DNA of 64,000 nucleotides from Phoronis australis (lineage: Eukaryota > Phoronida > Phoronidae), in NCBI GenBank assembly GCA_002633005.1, contig NMRA01000024.1, positions 891,786 to 955,785 of the forward strand, given 5' to 3'. Shown in pieces: positions 30,701-41,500 of the stretch (the first letter of the stretch is position 1; the number at the start of each line of letters is the position of its first letter). The translations under genes were made by a program, and so were the position numbers. The notes under the pieces were generated by a model. That model had not been told where the DNA came from. It made no database searches and saw only the letters and a list, made by a program, of their open reading frames with translations.

Positions 30701-31086
30701 TTTGACACGGTACTGCGTTGTTCAGGAACATGAGTTCTGAGAAGAATACCGGGAAGCAAATTTGTTTTTATGAGAGAACACCACCACCACGTTCAATAAC
30801 AACAAGAACAATTCGACACGATGTTTTCATTCGTGACAAACAGGTGACAGTTCACAGGCAACGAAGTATTTCTTGCTCGGTCCAACATAACTTCATCGTC
30901 GTGAGAAAGTCACGCATGCTCACTGGCCCGTGAACAAGGATGACACGCGTAATGTAGGCTTGTTTCGACTAATGTCGGTTTGGATTCAGTTACTACTTGA
31001 CGGGGATATGTATAAGGATTACCTCAAGTTAACTTACCGAGAATTGTCAGTATTACAAGCGCAGTGATGTGCATGTCGCCGGCCAT
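24757..31086 (-). CDS. mucin-like type I membrane protein with tyrosine-rich tail (3 exons)
   Basis: Exons on the minus strand: 31086-31038, 28213-26998 and 24853-24757 (49+1216+97 nt), giving 453 aa. Exon 1 encodes a signal peptide (MAGDMHITALVILTIL) and ends G/gtaagt. Exon 2 begins after TTTATTTTTAG in the matching phase (G+TC = Val). The ectodomain, about residues 23-395, is nearly all Ser/Thr/Pro/Lys and should be heavily O-glycosylated. A TM helix (VALGICIPLLAFFVFGFIYFM, about 400-420) ends the exon at CATAG/gtgggt. Exon 3 follows a strong acceptor and supplies a basic stop-transfer (HRRKNR) and a tail with Y431 (YITL), Y437 and Y449-Y450 (EYYNVD), then stop. Three junctions agreeing in phase and a sensible topology support the model. 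The family is not recognised; 'mucin-like' describes composition only. Confidence 0.83.
24966..25205 (-). other. unassigned minus-strand open frame
   Basis: An 80-codon frame from ATG at 25205 to a stop at 24966, with a balanced composition (LRYTRLSFPTHYVPG, VLPDGKGLAGRAFNWVKY). It lies in intron 2 of the mucin-like gene and has no matching splice sites, so it is more likely part of an uncharacterised repeat than an exon. Confidence 0.2.
26693..26816 (+). other. candidate plus-strand exon (unsupported gene)
   Basis: An ATG-started frame of 41 codons (MCSMAKSSDDFRSQPRYNSN at the start) runs into a consensus donor, GATT/gtaagt, in phase 1. It lies antisense to intron 2 of the mucin-like gene. 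No acceptor in the right phase was found downstream, so it remains a candidate only. Confidence 0.18.
27276..27935 (-). repeat. 66-bp coding tandem repeat, 10 copies
   Basis: Inside exon 2 of the mucin-like gene, a 22-residue unit (SSVTPTKSTTKTSITTSSST plus PV) repeats about ten times at a 66-bp period. The central copies are nearly identical. Variation concentrates at one pair (SI-T versus ST-K) and at the residue before the unit's last Val (P, S or H). Degenerate units flank both ends. The multiple-of-three period keeps the frame and leaves other frames open as by-products. Confidence 0.95.
29197..29381 (+). other. candidate plus-strand exon (unsupported gene)
   Basis: A pyrimidine-rich acceptor (TTCGTTCCTGTGTAG), 61 open codons including FNAVMVWGINALYLICKC followed by basic residues, and a consensus donor GTGAGT. 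It needs a phase-2 entry and leaves in phase 1, which does not match the other plus-strand candidate at 26693-26816. It lies in intron 1 of the minus-strand mucin-like gene. Confidence 0.25.
29992..30025. repeat. perfect palindrome, 16-bp arms
   Basis: CAACCTTGCACGACTT at 29992-30007 and its exact complement at 30010-30025, with a 2-nt loop. It lies in the coding region of the Penelope-like remnant, just upstream of its GIY-YIG part. Confidence 0.95.
30027..30074. repeat. perfect palindrome, 23-bp arms
   Basis: The arm at 30027-30049 (TGACGGTTGTTCGGCTTGTA plus TTT) has its exact inverted copy at 30052-30074, with a 2-nt loop. It is separated from the preceding palindrome by one base, so 83 bp hold two perfect hairpins in tandem. 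Confidence 0.95.
30130..30440. repeat. diverged tandem repeats, about 4 units of 70-90 bp
   Basis: A block like AAATGCAGGAAAAGNGTGAC recurs at about 30133, 30222, 30296 and 30367, each followed by a block like GATTCCATCATCGGNGCC near 30160, 30249, 30321 and 30391. The array lies upstream of the Penelope-like coding remnant on its own strand and may be its leader or pseudo-LTR region. Confidence 0.65.
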
Positions 31087-34000
31087 TTCGCTAAGTCCCT
31101 GTTTATGATAGTTCTGTGCGCTGATACTGAAGCACGTGAACTTTGAAATTACATGATAACGGACTACTGCGTCATTATACCGAGGACCGAGGTGTGCCTG
31201 CTATCACCGGCAGGATTTTTGTCGAACGTTTATCAAGATAAGCATGAACTAATTTGCTAATCTACTTGGAATAAACTGGCTTCGAGGATCGTTCTTCTGA
31301 AATATTGTTTTTCTGACCAAAGTTAAGCAGCGTCACGAATATAATATTTAAAATGTCCACATTCGCAAAACAGTCAGGATTCACATTTTATATTTATTGT
31401 GTGTAACGAGTTATAGTTCCAGGCTTTACTTTGAGATACATTCAATGAGATTTGAACTTAGCATATGATCAAATTATAAAATATAATTCATTGAAACAGA
31501 ATATTTCGTTTTTCGTGTCGGATCCAGTTGTTGCCTTCTCAGCTCAGAATCTATAGCTGTGCAGATGCAGATTTTTGACGATAGATGGCAGTGTTATGCA
31601 GGCGAAGTGGCTTATCAATGTCGTACTCAGAATGACCTTTTAAATTATGCTATGTATGTTTATCTTGGGTCCATGGTGCTTAAAACAACAACTCTTATGA
31701 TTTTGATCGATGCAAATTGGGAATGTAGTATGAAGCACAACTTTTTATTTCGCCTATGGTCGTTTCCTCTTGAACTAGAAAGCGATGGTGAACTCGTTTC
31801 ATAAAATTGACAGTCACAATGCAGCTAATAGGCCTAATGAAATATAAAGCTAAGGTCAAAATGAAATAATGTCATAACAAAGATTAAACGATTCTTTTGA
31901 ACGTGCTGGAGAGATTTTTATTGGGTGTAGAAACATGCAAATACTAGTGCTATGGCGGTTGGCAGACGCGGGGCAAGAATGCATCCCCAAATCAGTGTAC
32001 CGTCAGGCTTTGCCTGTCCTCTGATAGGGGTCTCTCTGTACGTTTGTAGTTTTTCATACCTCTGTGTACCTTTTCGCGCCAGTAGTTTCAGATTGCTCTC
32101 CTCTACCGATGCCGGATGTGCCTCATCGAAGATCCAGGAATAAATGTAAATTATGTTTTCATGTGGTCATGTTCACTTTGTTTTTGCAATGAACAACAGG
32201 CAGTTATTGCACAGGGTGCCAATACAAGAGCGTGCGGATCATGAGAACATTGAAGAAGCCAGAATCGGCAAAAGCTAGGGCAGGGTGTTCCATCGAAATT
32301 AATGGAACCACGGTGTAAAACACGTATTCCGCAGTCGAAAACAGGCTCTCGCACCTTCGAAATAGCTAACCAGTCCGAAAACAAGAACCCCGACCAATTT
32401 CGGTGGAACACCTTGCAGGTGAACGTTGACATATTACGTCATCCATACAGGGATGAGGGGTTTGGAAGAGATGATCATACAGGACAGGGGGAGGAGGGGT
32501 TAGACTTATGAAGACGTCAGCATGTGGTTGATTAGAAAATGTCCATCAAAGCCGCAGCATACGGCTGTAGAAGGACGTTTATAATTCGTTATGAGAATCA
32601 TAAAGACGGAATGTCCAACCATCTGTCGATTCTTACAAAAGTAGAGGAGAGGGTTGGCTGTGATGACGTAACTGGAGGAAGGGCAAGATCATGATAACGA
32701 GTGATGACAAAGGGGGGGGGGGTGGAGAAAAGGGGAAAAGGGAATAATTTGGATGTCGTGGGATGTGAAGGCTCCTTCGTGTTTTGTTCAATGGAGCTTG
32801 CAAGGAGATTTATTTCCAACATACACAAAGATAATATAAATAATTACAGAAAAGTCTGCAGTAATGAAATACCTATCTTAATAAAGAAGTGTTTAATTAA
32901 CAAAATGTGAAATTCACTTGCATCATGAAAGGTTTCTTATTCACGCCAGTCTTCGGTGTATTTGCAACTGTTCTACTGATTTTATCGAAAGAGACAGAGA
33001 AAGCCAATGTTCAGTAGACTCGTTTTTGCAGGTGTGATGAAGAGCAGGTTGAACAACTATACATTGATATCGGGAATGTTCATTCGTGTCAACTTATAGT
33101 ACTGTTTGAGGTCATGGGTGGCAGATCTACTTTATTTATTGATTCTTGCTTTGTTGGGATTGTCATCCTGCAGGTAACAAGCAATGAACACGAGGCATTT
33201 TTCAGCTTCTTTTTTGTTAAAAAAATTGTGAAAAGAATTTTAACGCAAACTAGTTCATTCATTACTTAACCAACTTAAACTTTTGGAACGTGGCACCAAC
33301 ATTTTTGTAATTAAACAGAATTTTGTGTTGGGTTTTTCTAAATATTTTTTTAAATTGCTGGTGGTGCGCCAAAAATGGCCGCCCCAATTGAATTCACTCT
33401 TTACGGACTAATGGTAATAAAACACAAATACAAGCTGTGTTCTTAATTGCGAAATAGTCTTTGTTTATTGCTTTCCTTGGATTGATGATACTCTAACCAT
33501 GTCTCAGAATTATGAAAATGTTGATACATTTACATTCCTCTCAACATATGCTTGTGTACAAAGACTGCTAAGTGCCGCAAGTCGAAAAAAGTAAATTGGT
33601 TTTTCCTTTCCCAGTCACCGAACATGAACTTCATAGGAAACCTAATAAAACGATTCTAAGAGCACACGCTTTCACAATTTTATCTTTTGCGTGCCACAGA
33701 ATTTTACACAGCAAATGTGACACTTTATACGTTTTATACTGGTATCGAAATTTAAGAAATATGTTACTTTGTGCAATACTCGCATCTTGTTTCAATGATA
33801 CGCCGCACTTAATTTTATGCAGAAATATGCTACTTCATATACGATTTATTAATGCTGAATTTGAACCGAAAACGTACATCATCATGTATATTCTGAAACT
33901 TATTTTAATTCCACATCCCAATAGTTTATACATATACCCAAAGATACTATTTCTGCTTCGTTTTAATAGAACCTCACAAAACGGATTTTAACGCAAAGCA

Positions 34001-35261
34001 GTGTAGTCGAAACTTAAGCTAATGTTCTTTTAACACAACTCCAAATATTTTCAAACTTAGCTGAATTTAATATGATTTTTCAGTTTAACTTTTATCATTG
34101 ATGGTGCACCACTGCCTTAAATGGCCACCGTTGTGATTGACAGCCGATTCATGGTTTGTGGGTTCTCACTGCCGCCCTATGTAATGAGGATTTCGCGTAA
34201 ACCACCTTTTTAAAAAACTTACACAATGAAAAAAAAAATAAGTCAAACGTAAACAAGGCTGAAGTTTACCAAATGATAATATTTAAGTAGTATCTTTCGA
34301 CTAACAAAACGCATCCTATGTTCTGAATTGGTGAATGATTACCACTTTTTCTCACTTTCCGTACACAGAAAATGCACGCCACTTCGTGCAATATATTACG
34401 TATTTGAGAGGATGGCCACAAGCTCCGTTTTTAGTGATTTCAATCTATCCTAATTTTATCCCTATCTCAGTCACCATTAGTGCTTCACTTGAGTGTTAAA
34501 AACACGATTCAACCACAAACGTTAATGCTAATTGTGTCATAAAATGAGTCCAGTGTTTGAATGTGGGTTGTCTTTCCTCGCAAAAAGTGTCAATCAGGTT
34601 TGCCGATTGAACAGATGCAAGGAGTTTTCAAATTTGCTCCAAACTGATGCGGGTTGCAGAGCATTATTTTCTTTTAGAGATCTAAATGGAAAAGTCATTA
34701 CTCAGATCTGTTGATAGGCTAAAAGCGGTTTTAGTATCATTTTAAGTACGCTTCTGGGCTTTTGACAGAATCAACTTATTTTATTACAGCTATTTCTACC
34801 TATTGAGAGCTTCCGAATCACTCCAGGCGAATCATGAAGAAGTGTTTTATCCTTGGAAATGACGAACAAGGAAATCTGACTCAAAATTCAAACGAAGGAG
34901 CATTCATTTAAAAATCTGGTTATCATTTATAATTTATTTTAATAAGGGAGTTAGCTTTATATTACCCGTTGGTGACTGCTGCAGTCTATTTTAGTTCAGG
35001 TCTTGGCTGATTAAATACCACGCAATTAATCGAAGCAAGTGAAACCGTAACAAAAATCAAACACGGTATATTGATTCCAAGTAATTAAAGGTACTCTCCT
35101 GTCTGATCAATAACGAAAATGTTTTACACGAGCAGTATATCGGACAATAGCGGAAGCCTGTGTATAGAACAATAAATATTAGATTGAATGCACAATTTCT
35201 GATAAATATTTTAGTTGAGAGTCAATTGATTTTTCCTCGTTAGTGAGTTCAACGTGAGTTG
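31087..35261. other. intergenic stretch between the mucin-like gene and the first polycystin-2 gene
   Basis: This divergent intergenic region has no supported gene. It includes an 11-base G run at about 32712-32722 followed by more G triplets, a possible G-quadruplex on the plus strand. The longest frame (33572-33991) is very AT-rich, lacks a domain and is not called. Confidence 0.55.
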
Positions 35262-35269
35262 TGACGTCA
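35262..35269. promoter_or_regulatory. CRE palindrome upstream of polycystin-2 copy A
   Basis: A perfect TGACGTCA 168 bp upstream of the ATG. CREB/ATF factors bind this palindrome. A weak X-box-like half site (GGCAAC, near 35308) lies about 40 bp closer to the gene; RFX factors use X-boxes at ciliary genes. Function is inferred from motif and position only. Confidence 0.45.
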
Positions 35270-35436
35270 CAGGCTACCACCGCCTGGGCGGATTTCAGAC
35301 TATCCGCGGCAACCAAGAAGAGAGATTGTGACTGAAAATCTGCCGAATGGTTTAACCACTGGCATATAATTTTTGATAGAATTCTACGGGTTGAAGTGTT
35401 CTTCAGAAACCTAGCAGTGATCAAAATCAGTCAAAG

Positions 35437-38400
35437 ATGAGTCGACCGGTTTCAGCGCGGTCGCTGAAGCCCAGCGAGAGCAAAGGTATGGAGCGGCCTA
35501 GTAGCTCTGCGTCGAGACAGGCCTGGAGTGATGACGGGGCGGATCAGGCCCGCTCTTCCTCTAGGCTCAGTAAACGGGGAAGCACGACCATTAGTTGGGC
35601 CGGTGGTAGTGGCATAGATTTAGGTATCGTTGTTTTAACACGAAATAGAAATGCTGTGAAGTTTGCCGTGGCGTGGCGTAGATTTCTGGCAGCGTGTGAC
35701 GTGCGTCCGGAAATAGAACAGTAGGTCCGAGACTGGAAGTTGCGTAAGAAGTTAGCTTATTTGGTGTGTTAGTTAGACTTTGGAGACCTGTGTGTTTTAT
35801 TTGAATTTCCCAAACTGCTGTGTGAAAGTCGTTTACGTTCGATGTCATTTATTGTTACATGTGTTTGCTTTTATGTTTTTCATGTACGCTTATAGTCAGA
35901 AAAATGTGAAATGTATAATTAACTTTTATAATGGATAGCCCAAACAATAGTGATAACGAAAATGAATAATAGCCTACTATTTCGTAAAAAGTTTTTTTAT
36001 TTCATTTGCTATCAAAATTTTAATAGACAAGTTTTAGTTCTTGACTATTATTTGTATAAATTTCGGTCAAATTTTGAGAGATATTTTCAACTAAGGTTGT
36101 TTAATCAACATCGGCACTTTTTGTTAAAAACAATTAAAATGAAACACTTTTAACGGTGCACCGTTTCAACTTGTTCTCCATTATAATCCATGGTAGCGAG
36201 AAAAAACGGCCAACCTAGTTTTCAAATTAAAACTCTTTCTTCGCTTAATCAAGGATTTGACGACGATGACTTCGCTATGGATGGGATGGACGTCGATGAC
36301 TACATGGGCGGAACCAGCAAGAGCCCAGACGACGACGAAATCCTGGAACCAGTCGATGGTTGTTGGCAGAAATTCGTCAACGGTCTACGATGTAAGTAAT
36401 CACTCACGATTTCTTGTCTATAAATCGAGACTTTGCTTCCCTATCTTGTACGTGGGATAAAGTTCTTCTCCCCAGAACCCGATTATCCAAAATTAATGCG
36501 CTCCTGATAGAGTAAAACTTTGACAGACAATATCATGCTAGCAAGGGATAAAAGACCGCCTTCAAGTAAAACGTACGGAAACCAGCATCAGCAGAAAACG
36601 AAGAAACACATAATTTTTAAGCATGACTATTTCTGAACGGGAACTGCTTTTAAGGCCATCTTGTTTATTGAGTTTACAGCCAGTTTTGCCTACGAGTTTG
36701 TAGGTCTGATGCGGTGCGCACGTTTTGTGAACTTTGGGCTCCCCACAAAAATCTTGAGTGATTGTCGCGGAGTTGTTCAAATTTGAACTCAGAGTCAAAT
36801 ATAAGGAGATCTTCTGCTCTTATTTAAAAACATGACGATATCTCGCGACGACTCGCGTGATCTTGCCAAACTCGCTATATTCTACCCTAACTGCACGCGC
36901 GGCTTATCTTTCGCGAGCACAGCAGGCACGGGATAAGTTTTTATTCTAGGGAAACAGTCAGTCTGCATTTAGCCAAATGTCTACAAAACCTACTAGGTAA
37001 AAGTATATATTGACTTTTGATTTAATACCAAGCTGTCGCCAATTGGGTCACGCGACCATGTCATTTTACTATAATCACAGCAAAGCAACTATGTTACCAA
37101 ATTTCATTTGATATAAATATCCAATATACAATCTCAAAAAAGCTAGTACAGTTTGTTCTCAGCAACTTTTTGATTTTTAATCCCAAAAGCTTTATTTTGA
37201 TAGCCCCTCATGCAAAAGGGCACACTTTAAAAATATTACTAACAACGATGTCTGAAAGTTTCATTTAAATCCGGTCAGCCATAATTCTTAGATAAGCTGC
37301 CCCGAAGTTAGTCAAATTTGTACATTTTTCTATGATCTCACATAATCTTAAGAATATTACACAGGCTCCACGTTCACTAGAAAAATCTTCATTCCCGATC
37401 TCACGAAAATTCAAGACTGACTTTACTTAGCAAAAAGAACGAATGAACCCTGTGTACTGAAGCTCTTTCGCCTAACCCCATAGTTGAAACACGTCATTCG
37501 TGAATGCACCATTGAGTAAATTTCTCTAGTTTTATTTTACCGGAAAAGTAATTGCGCGCACAGCACTTCACTTGTTGTAAAGCCTATTGAACTCTCTGGA
37601 GTCTTTTTACCTTCTAAGCTATATGGTACTAATTTCTGAATTATTGATCGCCGCTACAAGTTCATAAACCACTTAAAGGCATTCAATAAATAGACTTCTA
37701 TGCAAGTTTATTGTGGAATGCGTTTTTCATCTCAAACGTTGGCGCAATTCAGTCTTTCCGTTCAGTGCGAAAAGGCAGACGACTTTAACTACTGAGCGAT
37801 AAAAATATTTCTAAGCTTACTATGGAAATGAATTGTTCAAGAGTTTCAAAAATAGATAATTACTGTAACGCCATGCTCGTCTTGCCAAACACTTCGAGGC
37901 ATGTTGTAGTTTTAAATGTACCACGTGACCCTTGCCAATAACTGATAACATCTTCATTCTATAAAGCTGCAAGCCGAATTCGAAACAAACACATTCGTTC
38001 TTCTTATGTGTGGAAGAGAATAATCCTCTGCATTTGGAATTTGAGCGGGTGACTTTTATCTCCGAGTCCGTATATGAATCTCACAAAATTTGAAATCTAC
38101 AGAGTTGTCAACCACACTCTTTAATCCCAGGAATCCGTCTGTTTGCCCACAGACCTATCCAGCCGGCCTGACTTTTGCGCCGATTTAGTATAGGTGCTTA
38201 TACAATGCTTAGTCATCACAGAGCGCCACTACGAATTTCAATGCGCCAGCTGCGCGGGGCTAGTGCCAAAAATGAACATTAACTTCCCACAGCATTTCAA
38301 AAGCTTTGCTATATTTTATGTAAATTTTAACAAGCGCCGCCTTGTGACTTAAAAACAGAACCTCAAATTGTTAACCACCAAATGAAGTCGCATGTCGCTG

Positions 38401-38520
38401 TCCTTACAGCCATCTGGGCCACGCGGCAGACGGAGGATGGAGAAGATCGAGAAGTGTACATCAAGACAACCCTCAGAGAGCTTGTTATTTACTTCATCTT
38501 TCTTATCGTCTTATGTGTTC
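35437..38520 (+). CDS. copy A exons 1-3: N-terminus and S1
   Basis: Exons 35437-35623, 36254-36391 and 38410-38520; residues 1-145. The N-terminus is Ser/Arg-rich, then acidic ([11 protein letters not shown]). Exon 1 ends TTTAG/gtatcg, a weak donor. An earlier GTATGG at 35486 has the same phase, but the conserved ERPSSS..AW block shared with copy B lies beyond it, so the longer exon is preferred. Exon 3 carries SIWATR (the vertebrate L-W-G-T-R block) and S1 ([16 protein letters not shown]). Intron 2 (36392-38409) holds a dispersed-repeat copy near 37150-37350. Confidence 0.88.
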
Positions 38521-41500
38521 GTAAGTTGAGATTCTTGCCGGTTTTAAATCTCTTGCGCGGGAAACCAACAGGAAATATGTTATAAAAGTTTTACCAGTTT
38601 CTGCAAAAACGCATGTACATTCGTAACGAACGTTCACACGCGTGCTTAAAATAACTTGACACCCTGTCGTGGCTACTTTTGTGTCCTAAAATGTGTTAAA
38701 CGAATAATACAGTTTTTGTTGATTTTTAAACCTTTTGAGCAATCATTAGGCTCACGGGGAAGTTAATTACCGATACTTTATCAATTTCTGTTACAACGCT
38801 CCTATCTCTGTCATGGATGTCCACATTTGCAATCCAGTTACACACTCCCGTTTTTGCTTAATTCACAGTGACGTTTGGTATGACCAGTTCGACTATGTAC
38901 TACTACACCAAGGTGATGAGTGAACTGTTTCTGGACTCCCAATACGCGGACACGAAGAACACCTTCCGAGGCTCGAACACCATCCAAGACTTCTGGAGAG
39001 TGAGTACTATAGATGTAAAGCGACATTCGGTCAAAGGGTTTTTTCTTGAACCAACACATTTCTCGGCAGAGTTCTTTTATGAAAGTTGCACTTGTTGATA
39101 CAGCTATGGAATCACCTCTGTTGAACACTGAACGGTGTTGAACGTTCTCTTGTCCGCAGTTAAATTACCAACACCATCCGGGTCTCATGAAATGAGATAC
39201 CACATGCTCATACCATAGTTGTAGGCCAACACAGGAGAGGATACGTAACCATGACCAGAGCGGCGTGTTTCAGAAAAGTCACATATACGGGGGATTTTAT
39301 ATTGCCCAGTTGCAGCAATACCAGCTGTGACCGAACGGAGGGCCCAGCGGACTCTCTGGACCTTTCTAGATCAGAGCATGTTATCTATGATTATCAACAC
39401 TTAAAAAAACGGAATTCAAGTGTACGATGAGTTAATTGTTGCACACCTATTATATTACCAGGGTAGCGCGAACATTCTGTACATTCAACGATCTCATCTG
39501 CATGTAATACAATCCCCCTTTCGTCCTTCAGTTTGCCGAAGGACCTCTGATGGACGGACTCTACTGGGAGACCTGGTATAACAGTCGCAACCTAACCAAG
39601 GACGAGTTCGGCTACATTTACTACGAGAGCAAACTGCTGGGCGTTCCCCGTCTGAGACAAGTCAGGGTTAGCAACGACTCGTGCAAAGTGGCAGACAAAA
39701 TGGACGCTTTTATCGACGCCTGCTACGTCGATTTCTCGGCTGAAAACGAAGACAGGAAGCCGTTCGGAGAGGGAAACGGAACAGCGTAAGTTGCCAAAAG
39801 AGCTCTGATGCAACTGCTGAAATATATTTTAATTTTGCCACTGTTGTAATAACTTAGAGAGAAGATTTGTTACACAAGAGTAGCTGCTGACCATTTTCTA
39901 GCAATGAAATGCAGAATTCTATACAAGAAATACAAAGCGTTGCCATAATATAGTTACGTAATAACTGTTCAGCTTACAATTTTGGTTGGGAGGGCTGCTA
40001 TTCATATCTCAACTACACGTGTTACATTCTGTAATGTTAATTTATTTGCGGTTGCAAATACACTTTTCATCTAATTTCATGCAGGTGGACCTGGCAGACA
40101 CAGGTTGATCTTGATGGCTCCGGTCATTCAGGCATCATGGCTCGGTATCCTGGCAGCGGTTTTACCCAGGATCTGTCCACGACGAAGGCGAAGTCCCTGG
40201 CAATCATAGAAAAGCTCAAGAAAAATCTTTGGGTTGATCGAGGAACGAGGGCCGTGTTCGTCGACTTCACCGTCTACAATGCCAACATCAACTTGTTCTG
40301 TATCACTCGGTTAGTAATATTTCTTCTAATGAATTGAAATTCTTGGAAACGAACAGGTTTGTGAGTGCCTATGATCCACGTGTTCACCGTCATAGTGTTA
40401 TGAAAGTAGTGGCTCAGATTTACCAGTATAACTTTTAGAAAGAAAACTAGCGATAACATCAATTTCCTTTTCAAAGAGCTAATCACAAGGTGTGCTACCG
40501 AGACGAATTGATTCAAAGACAAGTCTCTTCCGGGAAAAGAGGAAATCGCAGGCGCGTTCACTTGCCAAAGGTCAATGCTTGGCGACGATAGAGTACGTTC
40601 TTACAACAAGATGTACCTTTTCTTATTTGTAGAATGCTAATGGAGTTCCCGTCCACTGGTGGTGCCGTGGCTTCATGGCAGTTTCGGACTGTGAAACTTA
40701 TCCGATATGTGTCCATTGGTGACTACTTCGTTATGGCCTGTGAATGCATTTTCATTCTCTTCGTCTTCTACTACATCGTAGAAGAGGTTATCGAGGTAAG
40801 AATCGTTGACCCAAACGTAGCGTTCTATAAATCACACACCTTCTGTATTTCATAATTAGGAGAAAGTGACTCATTTTTATCAATATTTGAGGGCAGTACC
40901 TCAATTCTGGAAACCAAATTCGGGACATATGGTAATGCATCAAAGATTTTGCAGGTGGGTTAGTTTTTGGTACAGAACAGATAATTCTCGATTTTTAAAC
41001 TGACGTGGAATTTTCATTACTAAAAATTCCCAGTATAGGTGAATAATGACAGGTGAAATAATGTTTCAATGCTAATTATTAAGCTCGAAATATTTACCTT
41101 GTAACAGATCAAGATACACAAGCTGCAGTACTTTAAAGAGTTCTGGAACCTTCTCGACGTCATTGTTCTGGGCATCGCTTGCGTTTGTATTGCCTTCAGC
41201 ATATACCGAACCGTCACCGTGGGAAAGATGCTGGACAGCCTGTTGAAGAACCCGAACCAGTACGCCGATTTCGAGTTCCTGGCCTACTGGCAGACGCAGT
41301 TCAACAACGCCGTCGCCGTCATGGTGTTCTTCGCTTGGGTTAAGGTGAGTGGCAAGGGCGAAACACCGTGTCCGTAGGCGTATTTGGAATTTACGGTGCT
41401 GGGGCTAATGGTGGTTTTGAACGAAATTTGTGCCATTTTCAGCAGTTAGAAATTCTGGTCATTTTGTCCTAAAGGGGAGAAACCTCCCTAGTGAGTCCAC

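Noticed and set aside
32712-32750. G-rich run as a G-quadruplex regulator
   Set aside because: An 11-G homopolymer with nearby G triplets can fold, but no nearby gene start makes a role likely.
33572-33991. 139-codon plus-strand frame
   Set aside because: Very AT-rich composition, non-ATG start, and no domain or splice partners; it looks like a chance opening in intergenic DNA.
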